From a virus, in the IMG/VR virus record IMGVR_UViG_3300014913_000014, positions 1-59,724 of that record: a DNA stretch of 59,724 nucleotides; one strand, written 5' to 3'. The position numbers were made by a program, and so were the translations under genes. Below, one piece after another: positions 26,752-36,283 of the stretch. The notes beneath the pieces are model-generated. The model did not search any database and was not told where the DNA came from. It saw only the letters and a program-made list of their open reading frames with translations. Within the stretch, counting starts at the first letter, position 1; each line of letters starts with the position of its first letter.

Positions 26752-26979
26752 CTAATTTTGGTCTTCATTTGAGGATTTCTCTGTCAATGCGTCACCAATA
26801 AGTAACAACACTTCAAACAAAGCCAATTCAAAGCCATCAAAGGCTGCCTTGCCCTCATCCTGTTGAGGAGTTCTTCCATGCCTCTTATAATAAGCAATTG
26901 CACAAATTCTCTGCGCATCTTTTAGTTTTCTACCTTTAGCGACTTCTGATTTTACACACTCTTCATATTCTTTAGGCAT
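26752..26979 (-). CDS. small conserved phage protein between portal and protease (75 aa)
   Basis: MPKEYEECVKSEVAKGRKLK followed by DAQRICAIAYYKRHGRTPQQ is a motif I recognise from many phage genomes, where a short protein of this kind lies by the portal gene. It has two cysteines in the helical N-terminus and a hydrophobic helix later (FELALFEVLLLIGDAL). Biochemical function is not known. Confidence 0.65.
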   Translation of the reverse strand: MPKEYEECVKSEVAKGRKLKDAQRICAIAYYKRHGRTPQQDEGKAAFDGFELALFEVLLLIGDALTEKSSNEDQN

Positions 26980-26984
26980 GATAT

Positions 26985-28499
26985 CTACTCCTTAGGCGAT
27001 TTGCCTTTAGATTCTGGTGGACTTGAAGGTCTTCCTTCAGGTTTTTTTTGTCCAGGTTGGCCTGCTCCAGGTACATTTGAAGGTGCAACTGGTTCTACGC
27101 CCAACTTTTTCATTAATTCTTCTTCTTTGGCACGCTTTTCCTGTGTCTCCAAGAAGTCATAACCATAAGCCTCGTTATAATCTGTACGTGATAGATTACC
27201 ACTTTCATACATAGCTGTAAGACCATCATAAAATAGCTGTAAACTCATCAAATTGATTGGCTTGAATTTTACAATCGGATATGTGGTCATAACTTTATTG
27301 TATCTTCTCATCTCCAAAAGCACTTTTTCAGCAATAGGTAATAATTGTCTTTGTAACTGTTGCATTGTCTGAAGTGGTGATAATGTAGCAATCTGCGGAT
27401 CAGATGCAAATGATCGCTCTGTTTCTCCCGTGATCAGAATTCTTGGAAATCCAAGGGCTACCATAATATCCTGGTTCACTGTATCATATTTCTTGTCATT
27501 CAAAAGTGTTTCAACTTCTGGAAATACCCAATTTAATTCTACCGTATGATTAGTAAAAAAAGCAAAAACTCTTTCGATGTCATCAGCCGATAATGTCTCC
27601 CGCCACTTGAATTTATTTTCCAAGTCCGTTAGCTCATCTTCTTGATCTTCTGTAAGCGGAAAATCATCATTACCTACTTTTACATGCAAAATAGCGCTAA
27701 TAACTCTGGCTGCAACTGAATAGTCCATTCTACGTAAATTTCTTTTATGCTTTAATGCCTCTAATGCCGGATAAAGGTAAGGAATTGGATAGGCCGAATC
27801 TGCCAACGATAAACTTTTGATTACCAGAGGATTTTCCAATAATACTTTTGTAGCGCCTTCTTTGATCTGTTTTACAAAGTCTGGATAAAGTTTAACGATC
27901 TCTCTGTAAAGTTCTATATCTCTTTCGCCATCCGGATATTCGCCTCCACTTTGAATAAAGAATAGCACTTCTTCAGGAATTCTCAAAAAATATGATTCTC
28001 GTTCAGTAATAAGTGGACGCTTTATTTCAATGTCTTTTGAATCTCGCAACCACATACTTGTAGGATACATAAGGGTATCCAGTCGTTTTATATTCTTATT
28101 AAGCAAATCTTGCTTTTTGATTCGAGTCAGCTTAATTTCTGGAACCAATAAACCCGTAATTAGAAACTCAAAAGCCGCCTTTCTCAAAAATACCATCAAA
28201 TCTTTTTCAAGAGCAGCATAAATTGCCTTTTCTGTAACATTAGCTGTTCCGTCTGCTTGTATAAATAGACCATTAATAGCAATATCAACCAGTTTATGAA
28301 TTACTGTTGATGCTAGTGGATCGTGTCTAAAGTAAAATCTACAATCCTTAACGACTTGTTCATATTTATCGTGATCATCAAAGGCTAATCTATCAACTGT
28401 TGAAACCCAAGGATTATCTGCCCAAGTTCGAGTCATTGATTGGTAGATGGTATATGAACCCGCAAGAGCGCTTGCTAGTTTCTTTGTTTTGTCAACCAT
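26985..28499 (-). CDS. portal protein
   Basis: A 504-residue protein immediately after the terminase gene. Portal-like features are the segment VLFFIQSGGEYPDGERDIEL, the stem/wing region AARVISAILHVKVGNDDFPL (about residues 265-285), and a Pro/Gly-rich C-terminal tail. Twelve copies would form the channel at one capsid vertex. The start is ATG 28499, 4 bases after the terminase stop. Confidence 0.8.
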   Translation of the reverse strand: MVDKTKKLASALAGSYTIYQSMTRTWADNPWVSTVDRLAFDDHDKYEQVVKDCRFYFRHDPLASTVIHKLVDIAINGLFIQADGTANVTEKAIYAALEKDLMVFLRKAAFEFLITGLLVPEIKLTRIKKQDLLNKNIKRLDTLMYPTSMWLRDSKDIEIKRPLITERESYFLRIPEEVLFFIQSGGEYPDGERDIELYREIVKLYPDFVKQIKEGATKVLLENPLVIKSLSLADSAYPIPYLYPALEALKHKRNLRRMDYSVAARVISAILHVKVGNDDFPLTEDQEDELTDLENKFKWRETLSADDIERVFAFFTNHTVELNWVFPEVETLLNDKKYDTVNQDIMVALGFPRILITGETERSFASDPQIATLSPLQTMQQLQRQLLPIAEKVLLEMRRYNKVMTTYPIVKFKPINLMSLQLFYDGLTAMYESGNLSRTDYNEAYGYDFLETQEKRAKEEELMKKLGVEPVAPSNVPGAGQPGQKKPEGRPSSPPESKGKSPKE

Positions 28500-28503
28500 T
28501 TGT

Positions 28504-30051
28504 TTATCCTCTCACCCATCTAGCCGCCGCAAGTGTGGGCCGTTTTTGTGTAAATAATCTTCCATCAACTAACAAGAAATATGTAATCATTGCACATAAT
28601 AATGCTGCTGTAAAGTGATCAGCGCCCCTTTTACCGCCTTTTTGAGTTAAAGTTCTATATACAACTTCCCCAGTTGGCGTTTTTGTATATGTCATCCTTT
28701 CCATTTCTGTAATCATTTCTAAGTCAGTAGATGAGTAAATAATTTTATGAGAATTACTATATTCTTGCAACAAACTTACACTATATGGTTTTGTTTTAGT
28801 TTTTATTTCTTCTCCGTCTGGAGTGTGCCCTAAACTTAACCATGCCCCAAATTTCACTGGAAAAAGTCGTTTGTCGTACTTCTTGTGCACATAATTATCA
28901 TCATGTAGCAAATGCTGTACAAGTCCCTGCTCATTTCCAGCATCTATTCCTATAACTTCTGGGCGTCCAAATTTGTCGTCTAGATAATCAATTATTTTTT
29001 CTTGTAGCGGATATTCCACTTTGGTAAGCTGTATTCTACAGTGGAATTTTATTTTATCATTCTTTTCATATAAAAGTACAATTGCTGTTGGTTCTGTATA
29101 TCCGAGGTCAACACCCATTATTGCTAAGTCGTGTTCTGGAAGCGGCGGTATCAATGCTAGCTTATTTATAATGTCTGAATAGCCATCCTCGATTCCATTT
29201 ACTTTGACTTTATAAATGCTGTAAGTTTGAATGTCTAGTAATCTTCTATCAAATACAGCGAAGGTTGGCGAACCGTGTCGTCCCAAAACCAAATGAGTAT
29301 AGTCTTCACTATCTTTTCCACCATATTGCTTTATATTTCGTTGTTCATCCTCTTCTGTATATCGTGGATTATCATGAGCAGAAGTTCTATGATGACTGAA
29401 CTTATCATCGACCTCATCTGCATAGTAAAGAACATTATTTTCTCTAAGTCCTGTTGGAACTCCAGATACGAATAGTTTATGTCCTTCCTGCCATGAGTTT
29501 AATACGGGCTGAAGCTCTACCCATGTACCCCAGGGATAATAACCTGCCTCATCCAAAATAATAACTGGTGTGTGAAGGCCCACAACATTGGCTCCGGTAC
29601 CACTCTGTCCTGCAATACGACAAATCAATTCTGCAGAATTCAACAGGCGTATAGTATTATTAGAGGCGTTGATGCCCTTTTTTGGCTCAATAAAGTGCTT
29701 CAATAGCTCGTTGTTTCTGAACACTTTTGTCAGATTAAAGAATACTGGCTCTAGATGTGCTTTACTTGGAACAGTGTATACAATATATTCCTGTGGAAAT
29801 AAATTATTAATCAGAATCCATACGATATAATCCGTAAGCGATACCGTCTTGCCTACTGCACGCCCGCAACATAAAGATACATAATGCGAAAAATCGGCTA
29901 GATATTCTTTTTGATATTTTGAATATATCCATTTTTCATCTGACCAACTTGGTATGTCAAGACTCCGATAAAATTCACCACATAATACTGGGTGTCTTAA
30001 TATTTCATAAAGTATCAGGTCCTCTCTTTTTACTTTTTCAGTTATCGCCAT
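28504..30051 (-). CDS. terL: terminase large subunit
   Basis: A 515-residue DNA-packaging motor. ATPase part: Walker A variant GRAVGKT (residues 63-69) and Walker B PVIILDEAG (162-170). Nuclease part, RNase H fold: VDLGY with D315, IGIDAG with D370, and GADHFTAALL near residue 487. The gene precedes the portal gene as usual. Its ATG overlaps the stop of the first sugar-cassette gene (30051). The small terminase is not obvious; the helical protein at 42230 is one candidate. Confidence 0.92.
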   Translation of the reverse strand: MAITEKVKREDLILYEILRHPVLCGEFYRSLDIPSWSDEKWIYSKYQKEYLADFSHYVSLCCGRAVGKTVSLTDYIVWILINNLFPQEYIVYTVPSKAHLEPVFFNLTKVFRNNELLKHFIEPKKGINASNNTIRLLNSAELICRIAGQSGTGANVVGLHTPVIILDEAGYYPWGTWVELQPVLNSWQEGHKLFVSGVPTGLRENNVLYYADEVDDKFSHHRTSAHDNPRYTEEDEQRNIKQYGGKDSEDYTHLVLGRHGSPTFAVFDRRLLDIQTYSIYKVKVNGIEDGYSDIINKLALIPPLPEHDLAIMGVDLGYTEPTAIVLLYEKNDKIKFHCRIQLTKVEYPLQEKIIDYLDDKFGRPEVIGIDAGNEQGLVQHLLHDDNYVHKKYDKRLFPVKFGAWLSLGHTPDGEEIKTKTKPYSVSLLQEYSNSHKIIYSSTDLEMITEMERMTYTKTPTGEVVYRTLTQKGGKRGADHFTAALLCAMITYFLLVDGRLFTQKRPTLAAARWVRG

Positions 30052-30956
30052 TATCGTTTAGACATCCACCATCTAATTATAGTTTCTTCATTGTTTCTAT
30101 CTTGAATATTTATTGTGGGTTGATTATCTACACCCGCAAAATGATAAATCTGTCCGTTGAATGGGACATCCCATTTTTCATGTCCAAAGTCGCCGCCCCA
30201 TTTTGTGTGATAGAAGTTTCTATTCATTTCAAAATATCTACTAGTTGAACCGCCGCTTCCTTGATGAATTGTTCTGCTCCAGAAGTGAAAATAAACTGCG
30301 TTCGTTACTCTACAAGATTTTAGATTAGCATGTATTGCCCGTCGAACATAATCATTATCTTCATAATAAGCTGGATAAAAATTTACATCAATGTAACCAA
30401 TTTTTTCCATGACTTCTTTTTTGAAAAGTGCTAGATTATGTACATCACTCAATCCGGCTCCATTTGTAACTATTTCAGAAGTTCTAAATTTATCTCCAAC
30501 TCTCCAAGGTTCAGCCTCACCAAAATCCACAAATTGATAGCTACTTCCATGAAAGTATTTTCGAGCTTCAGGAAAGTCTCTGCATAAAGATTTTACATCA
30601 TATTCTTGAGCACATACCCACGCATTATCTGTAACATTTGCGACCTTTATCAAAGAATCAATTGCATAAGGATATGGAATTACATCATTTCCCATTACGA
30701 TTAGATTATCATAATCGTGCTCTTTCCAAGCATAATCATAAATGTCATTCAATGATTTTGGAAAGCCCCAATTCAAATTATGAACAATAAATGGAATTCC
30801 CTCTGACTGTAAGTACATTACCGTTCCTGTATCATATGGCTTACCAACAACTAGAAACATATCATATGGTTCAGTAACAGTTCGCCTAATTCCATCTACT
30901 GCCAATTTTGTAAATTCCAGGTTTCCAAACGTAACCATTCCTATAAGCGTTTTCAT
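30051..30956 (-). CDS. glycosyltransferase, GT2-like (GT-A)
   Basis: A 301-residue protein that begins KTLIGMVTFGNLEFTKLAVD, the start of the GT2 nucleotide-binding fold, has a DxD-like NLIVMGNDVIPY (about residue 95) and a later acceptor-loop segment with YYEDNDYVRRA (about 200). ATG 30956 is chosen since it overlaps the upstream gene in ATGA; an earlier ATG at 31016 lies inside that gene. It joins terminase to the sugar cassette. Confidence 0.8.
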   Translation of the reverse strand: MKTLIGMVTFGNLEFTKLAVDGIRRTVTEPYDMFLVVGKPYDTGTVMYLQSEGIPFIVHNLNWGFPKSLNDIYDYAWKEHDYDNLIVMGNDVIPYPYAIDSLIKVANVTDNAWVCAQEYDVKSLCRDFPEARKYFHGSSYQFVDFGEAEPWRVGDKFRTSEIVTNGAGLSDVHNLALFKKEVMEKIGYIDVNFYPAYYEDNDYVRRAIHANLKSCRVTNAVYFHFWSRTIHQGSGGSTSRYFEMNRNFYHTKWGGDFGHEKWDVPFNGQIYHFAGVDNQPTINIQDRNNEETIIRWWMSKR

Positions 30957-31855
30957 CTGTTGAGTGCCTCCTTGACTGTAAATACCACTGCTTCGACATC
31001 TGTCAGATTTGTCCAAAATTTTCTAGCGGGTGTCCCGTGTTCGTGGATAAAGAAACTACCAGGCAGACTATACGAAAAGGCCACAAAAGCTTTTTCTTTA
31101 TCAAAGTGATTATCAAATGTCAAACAAAATGTGTATGGTGCTGAACTTCTTCCAACAATTGTATCGCAAAATCTACTTAGCAACGAAATTTCATTTAGAT
31201 CAGTTCCAGTGGCTGTATGAATAATGTCATTAGTAAAAAACACATTATCTTTGCAAATTGGCGCTCGATGCGTAAGTACAAAAGCCACATCCTCATAACC
31301 ATAGGCCAGTAATTTTATTGCCGGCGTCATATCAAAGTTTTCTGCTTGATTTGATTGTACATTCCCGTTAGAAATTAGAACAATTCTTCCAGGCCATATA
31401 TTATCTTTGAAGTTATAAATTCTTTCTACATGTTTAGGGTGAAATTCTTTTATCTTGTCGAAATCGATTCTAGGCAGATATTCTGGAATAGGTTTCTCAA
31501 GCTTTATATTTAGCCCAAAACTAATATTAAGATTATCCAATATTTCAGTATACATCAGATGATAGTTTTCTAAAGTACAACCAACTCCTGGTAACACATG
31601 TCTAGGATTCAATCCAATCCAGGTATTGATATATAAATCATTGCCGTATACTTTGGTTCTCCAACGACCCTCCATTCGTGGTGTGATCTTGGAATAATGT
31701 AATCCATCAATATCTTCTAGTAAACGCGGATGTTTTCCATGTGCAAACCAAAATTTATTTGCCGGAATTTTCTCCATAAGCTCTTTTACAAAAGCCCTGT
31801 TATTGAACACGTCTCCATTACCAAACCAATTGAAAAATACTACATTATCGAACAT
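30953..31855 (-). CDS. glycosyltransferase-like protein (GT-B/GT9-like)
   Basis: A 300-residue protein with MFDNVVFFNWFGNGDVFNNR at the start and a second half with GRIVLISNGNVQSNQAENF, FVLTHRAP and FCDTIVGRSSAPYTF. The late GxSS..P motif recalls ADP-heptose-type (GT9) transferases, in which two Rossmann halves bind donor and acceptor. The match is partial, so substrate cannot be stated. It overlaps genes on both sides. Confidence 0.6.
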   Translation of the reverse strand: MFDNVVFFNWFGNGDVFNNRAFVKELMEKIPANKFWFAHGKHPRLLEDIDGLHYSKITPRMEGRWRTKVYGNDLYINTWIGLNPRHVLPGVGCTLENYHLMYTEILDNLNISFGLNIKLEKPIPEYLPRIDFDKIKEFHPKHVERIYNFKDNIWPGRIVLISNGNVQSNQAENFDMTPAIKLLAYGYEDVAFVLTHRAPICKDNVFFTNDIIHTATGTDLNEISLLSRFCDTIVGRSSAPYTFCLTFDNHFDKEKAFVAFSYSLPGSFFIHEHGTPARKFWTNLTDVEAVVFTVKEALNR

Positions 31856-32939
31856 AGTCCTTTACCGCCTTTATAATATGGTTTTGTTCTTCCTCTGTTA
31901 ATCCTGGAAATGAGGGTAGAACAACGACCTCCTTTGCTAATAATTCTGCCACTTGTATTTTGCCTCCAAATCTTTTCAGATGTCCGTGATAATTCATTGG
32001 ATAAAACATTGGTCTGGTTTCTATGCCCCTTTCACTGAAAAATTTGTTGGCCGTTTCATAGGAATCCTGCCCAAGAACTCGAATTCCATACATCCAGTGT
32101 GATGGGATAGTGTCATTATCTTTTTTCTGAAGAACAAGCCCATTTATTTCAGAAAATGCTTCATAATAGCGGTCCCAGATTACAGCTTTTTGCAGCATTA
32201 TTTCTGTCCAATTATCTAGCTGTCCAAGAAGAATGGCCGCTTCGACATTTGTCATACGATAATTATGACCAATATCATCGTGAATAAATTTTTTATGGTT
32301 GCCAATAGAAACTCCTTGTCCCCAATATCTATAGGCAATCTCATACAATTCTTTATCATATGTAACAAATGCACCGCCTTCCCCACTAGTAACATTCTTA
32401 TTTCCGAAAAAAGACACCGTAAAAATATCAGATGCAGTTCCAGATTCTAGGTTCTGGTATGATCCTCCGAAACCTTCGCAATTATCTTCCACGACAATTG
32501 CTTTTGGATATTTCTCACGAAATGCTGGAACATTTACAATGTTTCCAAGATTATGCACAATCAAAACAATTGAGCTCCAGTGTTCCGGAAATATAATATT
32601 GTTAAGGTCCATATTCCATGTATCTATATTAGCATCAAAGAACTCTATTCTAAAAGTATCATCAAATAGAAATGGATTCCATGCCGCTACATATACATTA
32701 TTTGGAGCAAAAATTGTTCTTCTATCTACATACTTGGCCTCTAATGCAATTCGCATTAGATGGTTAGCGGCAGTACCGCTATTTGTAAGAATTATATATT
32801 TTGTTCTCCAAAACTCTTCTAATCTATCCTTCAACTCTTCCAAGTAGGGACCTTTTGATGACACCCATGAAGATTCTAGAGCATCATGTGCATAATCTAA
32901 GGACCCCTTTGGAAAATATGGTTTGTAAACTGGTATCAT
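31845..32939 (-). CDS. DegT/DnrJ/EryC1 sugar aminotransferase
   Basis: A 364-residue PLP enzyme of the nucleotide-sugar aminotransferase family. TNSGTAANHL (residues 52-61) holds the phosphate, VVEDNCEGFG places D152 on the pyridine N, and SFFGNKNVTSGEGGA has the Schiff-base lysine K181. Members turn keto sugars into amino sugars such as perosamine (RfbE type). In this cassette it would make an amino sugar for the adjoining glycosyltransferases. Host enzymes would have to supply the keto sugar, as no dehydratase is in the window. Confidence 0.9.
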   Translation of the reverse strand: MIPVYKPYFPKGSLDYAHDALESSWVSSKGPYLEELKDRLEEFWRTKYIILTNSGTAANHLMRIALEAKYVDRRTIFAPNNVYVAAWNPFLFDDTFRIEFFDANIDTWNMDLNNIIFPEHWSSIVLIVHNLGNIVNVPAFREKYPKAIVVEDNCEGFGGSYQNLESGTASDIFTVSFFGNKNVTSGEGGAFVTYDKELYEIAYRYWGQGVSIGNHKKFIHDDIGHNYRMTNVEAAILLGQLDNWTEIMLQKAVIWDRYYEAFSEINGLVLQKKDNDTIPSHWMYGIRVLGQDSYETANKFFSERGIETRPMFYPMNYHGHLKRFGGKIQVAELLAKEVVVLPSFPGLTEEEQNHIIKAVKDYVR

Positions 32940-32943
32940 CGCC

Positions 32944-33564
32944 TCACCTTATTCTAAACTTTTTATAGCATCTAGCTTCCTCTGGAATTTCTAGATAATC
33001 AAAAAGTCTATCTAAACCTTTCCTTATATTTAATTCTTCAATATTCATAAGATAAACATTTTCTAATTCGGCAGCCCGCTTCATATAATAATCCCAATAT
33101 TTTCTATAGGAGTCAATTACACTATTTGCATCAATTGCTGGGAATATTGAGCCGCTTCCAGCCAAAGGATGAAGTCCTGGCCAATATCTTATCATTCTTG
33201 TGCTATGCCAGTTTGCTAATTTCTTTGACTGCGGCAAAATTCTAGAAATATTTTGATGCGCTTTTATAAATGATTTTGCAACTTGCTCTTTATTTCTCCA
33301 TATATGTACCACTTTCAAATTTGGTATTTTTTTACGTAATGGTACAATCTTTGGTAAATTATTTAGTGAAATATCTCCAAGTGCAATAAGATTATATTTT
33401 TCATGGGCGGTGAACCAATTCAAAAGTTCTTTTATGTCCACTGATTCCCAGGGCGTTAGAAATGCTTCGTGTGTTGCTTTACAATTTTGACAGCTATTTA
33501 TGACAGCCATTAGACTTTTAGTTCCACAGCGCCCGGTTCCAATTCCTAAGAACTTTGTTGTCAT
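32944..33564 (-). CDS. sulfotransferase-like protein
   Basis: A 206-residue protein with a P-loop-like PAPS-binding start, IGTGRCGTKSLMAVI (residues 8-22), and the 3'-phosphate segment VVHIWRNKEQVAKSF (about 85-99), both typical of the sulfotransferase family. It would move sulfate from PAPS to a hydroxyl of a glycan or other small acceptor. A cytoplasmic enzyme, as no signal or TM helix is visible. It overlaps the FkbM gene by 4 bases. Confidence 0.8.
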   Translation of the reverse strand: MTTKFLGIGTGRCGTKSLMAVINSCQNCKATHEAFLTPWESVDIKELLNWFTAHEKYNLIALGDISLNNLPKIVPLRKKIPNLKVVHIWRNKEQVAKSFIKAHQNISRILPQSKKLANWHSTRMIRYWPGLHPLAGSGSIFPAIDANSVIDSYRKYWDYYMKRAAELENVYLMNIEELNIRKGLDRLFDYLEIPEEARCYKKFRIR

Positions 33565-34247
33565 AATTCTTCCAACTTATCCGTGGCCCCCCACCATGAA
33601 TCTTTCTGTATATGAGAAAAGAACGCATTATTAAAGCTTACAAAATTATAAGTATATCCAAGATTCTCTAGAGCTATTCTTATATTATCTAGACCTGATA
33701 CTGTATATTCTACACAGATCACATCTGGTAATACAACTGAGCCCGCCATTCCTTCAATAACTTGTAGTTCATGTCCTTCAACATCCAAAGAAAGATATGT
33801 TACATATGGAATGTGGCCCAGATAATACAAATCATCAAATAAATCTCTATATCTCCAAATCTCTACCTCGATATCTTCATAAGTACAACCATAGCCATCT
33901 AAAATCTTCTTGTGTTTTGGATGATGAGAGAAAGAACCATTGCCCCCTCCTCCACCAGGCGCCCTGATTATATCTGTAAATATAGCAGTGCCACTTCTAT
34001 TGGATAGACCGCAATGCAAATTTAATGATTTTTTACTAGTCCTGGATTCATTTAGATTCTTAAACATTCTTGGTGATGCCTCTAAATTTAGCCCTTTCCA
34101 GCCTAACGTTTCTTCGAAAAAGCGACATGCCGACCCATAATTACCCGCCCCACATTCTATGAAAAATCCATCCTCAGGCCCATTCTGAAAATAATTTCTG
34201 TATGCTACTTCATCTTCTGGTGGATTCCACTGCCCATAAAATTTCAT
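33561..34247 (-). CDS. FkbM-family methyltransferase
   Basis: A 228-residue SAM-dependent methyltransferase of FkbM type. FFIECGAGNYGS (about residues 28-39) is the SAM-binding loop and YLSLDVEGHELQVIEGM (about 149-165) is the characteristic FkbM strand. Such enzymes O-methylate sugars or small metabolites. ATGA overlaps join it to the genes before and after, so the modification genes are translationally coupled. Confidence 0.88.
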   Translation of the reverse strand: MKFYGQWNPPEDEVAYRNYFQNGPEDGFFIECGAGNYGSACRFFEETLGWKGLNLEASPRMFKNLNESRTSKKSLNLHCGLSNRSGTAIFTDIIRAPGGGGGNGSFSHHPKHKKILDGYGCTYEDIEVEIWRYRDLFDDLYYLGHIPYVTYLSLDVEGHELQVIEGMAGSVVLPDVICVEYTVSGLDNIRIALENLGYTYNFVSFNNAFFSHIQKDSWWGATDKLEEL

Positions 34248-34810
34248 TGCGGCCTCGCTACAATAATATCTTGTTCATCGTTTTTAGAATCCTGGTATTC
34301 TATGATATAATTTGGATTTATTTCCAGAAGTTTATTTACCACGGCTGATTCTTTTATTTCTTTCCACTTTGGGGACATCCAGCCACCAGTTAATTTTCTG
34401 GCCGCCATCATTCTTCTGTCATCAACTAGAATAGTATGTGTTTTGATCGGATGTCTTTTAATTATATCAAGCTCTAGCATAAGTGGAACTTGATCTATAT
34501 AGCCCTCAAAATCCATATTTTCTTCTACAATGTGACTGTCCAGCCAGAATGTAATGGGCTCATGAATGTCCTTTATTACATTCCAGAGAACTAGTGCTGA
34601 ATCTCCCAAAATTAATTTTACATTTGGTTTCTCTTCATATATCTTAAGTGCTATCTTATATAGCTCTGGGTCTATTTCAATACTGATAATGTGTTCAAAC
34701 CCGACATCCAAGGCTACTTGTATTCCGCCACCTTTATAGGTCCCAGTTTCTACGAAATACTTATTATATGCATAGAATGCTAGTCCATCTTCTGTTAAAC
34801 TTAATGACAT
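34244..34810 (-). CDS. SAM-dependent methyltransferase-like protein
   Basis: A 188-residue protein with FVETGTYKGGGIQVALDVG (residues 18-36), the glycine-rich SAM loop; ISIEIDP (42-48) with the ribose-binding acid; and NVKLILGDSALVL. This is a class I methyltransferase core, similar to those that follow FkbM genes in polysaccharide loci. Acceptor unknown. Confidence 0.75.
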   Translation of the reverse strand: MSLSLTEDGLAFYAYNKYFVETGTYKGGGIQVALDVGFEHIISIEIDPELYKIALKIYEEKPNVKLILGDSALVLWNVIKDIHEPITFWLDSHIVEENMDFEGYIDQVPLMLELDIIKRHPIKTHTILVDDRRMMAARKLTGGWMSPKWKEIKESAVVNKLLEINPNYIIEYQDSKNDEQDIIVARPQ

Positions 34811-34819
34811 CCGTATCCT

Positions 34820-35104
34820 CTAATATGTTTTGTGTTTACGTTGAACAACTCTACCATCATCTTCAGCATCCGTCAGTTTCAATAGTAACTCATCTATCTC
34901 GTCAATTAAAGCATTCCTTTGAAGATTTAGATCGATTCCTTTTTGGAACTGTTTCCATAATTTACGCATTCCATCCTTGCCTGAATATGTCTCAAAAAAT
35001 TCTTCAAAAGTCATGCCCCGTATTTTGTAGAAATCCTCTTGGGCATACCACATTTTCATATCTACAGTAATAAGTTTGTCAATTAACCCTCCAAGCGTGT
35101 CCAT
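34820..35104 (-). CDS. cassette protein of unknown function (94 aa)
   Basis: A 94-residue helical protein; MDTLGGLIDKLITVDMKMWY at the start resembles small proteins that occur in polysaccharide gene clusters, but I cannot name a family with confidence. ATG 35104 is preferred over the ATG at 35116 because GGGAGG precedes it. It overlaps the HAD gene by 22 bases. Confidence 0.55.
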   Translation of the reverse strand: MDTLGGLIDKLITVDMKMWYAQEDFYKIRGMTFEEFFETYSGKDGMRKLWKQFQKGIDLNLQRNALIDEIDELLLKLTDAEDDGRVVQRKHKTY

Positions 35105-35397
35105 ACGTCCTCCCAATCTTTGAACTCGATTGCTCTATCATCTATCCATACATCACCAACCGGTTTACCCATAATTAACTGATGAAATAGAATACCATTC
35201 TTTACGAGCCAATCCTTTGTCATCTCATACTCAGCCCAACCGCGTCCCGTATAAATAAGTATTTTATAGCCTCTTGAATATAATAGATTTATAATCTCTC
35301 TACTACCGGCTATGGGCTTGGCTAATGCTCTTTCAAATGTTGGACGTTCTTCACAGATTACACCATCTAGATCAAATACTAAAGTAGTGGTCTTCAT
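35083..35397 (-). CDS. HAD-superfamily phosphatase, small
   Basis: A 104-residue HAD hydrolase: motif I FDLDGVIC (nucleophile D9, acid D11), motif II region YTGRG (about residue 49), Lys loop and motif III/IV GDVWIDDRA (about 80-88). Size and motifs match small capsule-biosynthesis phosphatases. It probably removes phosphate from a sugar phosphate. Overlaps its neighbours on both sides. Confidence 0.85.
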   Translation of the reverse strand: MKTTTLVFDLDGVICEERPTFERALAKPIAGSREIINLLYSRGYKILIYTGRGWAEYEMTKDWLVKNGILFHQLIMGKPVGDVWIDDRAIEFKDWEDVWTRLEG

Positions 35398-36274
35398 AAC
35401 TCCGCTCCATCAACAAACCCTCTTGCCATTTTCCAGCTTCATATTTGAATTCTTTTCCAAAATAATCTCTTTCTATCAAAGAAATTACATCAAGTCCTGC
35501 TTTCATACTTAATGTAAAACCGCCGCCAAATCGTGCATTTGCCTCAATGAAAAACACCTTTCTAGTATTATCTTCAATAATAAACTGTATGTTGCAAGGA
35601 CCAACTATTTGTAGCCGCTCTCCAATAGTCTTTGCCCAAGTAATCAATTCTTCATTTCTTACCGTCAAGCTCGTAATTACTTCCCCGCTACCAACTCTGA
35701 TTCTCTCTCTGGGTACAGAGTCAACCCAATTCCCGTGTTTGTCGAAATATGAATCAACTGAATACTCCTTTCCGATAATTTTCTTCTGAACAACATAATC
35801 TTCAACGTCATCTCTCTCAAGAAACTCGCTTACATCGTATTTGTTGTTCATTACGATTAGATTTCTAGAGCCGAAACCATAACGAGGCTTGGCAATAAGC
35901 GGCGGCATAATATCAAGCTCTGGATATAGATTGGGAAAATTTTTTACCATGAAAGATTCCAGAGCCAGCTTATCAAAGCAAAGTTCCGCCGTTTTCACAC
36001 TAGAGCATAATGTTCTCTTTCTAGGTAACAGGGCACATACTCTTACTCCCGCATCCATTAATGGAATCACTAATTTAATTTTGTGTGTCTCCATTTCAGC
36101 CATTATATCCCAAAGAATATTCTCATGCTGCCACGGCAGACCCTTTATAACTTTTGCCACTGAACTGATTGGTACATTTTTATCTAGTTCATATGAGAAG
36201 ATATTGTGCCCCCGTTCAATAAACCTTCTGGCAAGAAGAACGCGTCTTCCGCCACCTAAGAATAGTATATTCAT
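35372..36274 (-). CDS. ATP-grasp ligase-like enzyme
   Basis: A 300-residue ATP-grasp protein. NILFLGGGRRVLLARRF is the N-terminal Rossmann motif; PLIAKPRYGFGSRN (about residues 128-141) is the ATP-binding strand-loop; VFFIEANARFGGG (about 250) is the metal-binding motif. It resembles carbamoyl-phosphate-synthase-like ligases from polysaccharide loci that join a carboxylate to an amine. Here it may acylate the amino sugar made by the DegT enzyme, which is an inference from the cassette. Confidence 0.8.
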   Translation of the reverse strand: MNILFLGGGRRVLLARRFIERGHNIFSYELDKNVPISSVAKVIKGLPWQHENILWDIMAEMETHKIKLVIPLMDAGVRVCALLPRKRTLCSSVKTAELCFDKLALESFMVKNFPNLYPELDIMPPLIAKPRYGFGSRNLIVMNNKYDVSEFLERDDVEDYVVQKKIIGKEYSVDSYFDKHGNWVDSVPRERIRVGSGEVITSLTVRNEELITWAKTIGERLQIVGPCNIQFIIEDNTRKVFFIEANARFGGGFTLSMKAGLDVISLIERDYFGKEFKYEAGKWQEGLLMERSYEDHYFSI

Positions 36275-36283
36275 TTCCTCTCC

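Noticed and set aside
30956-31016. 20-residue N-terminal extension of the GT2 gene
   Set aside because: It lies wholly inside the preceding gene; ATG 30956 in an ATGA overlap fits the family start.
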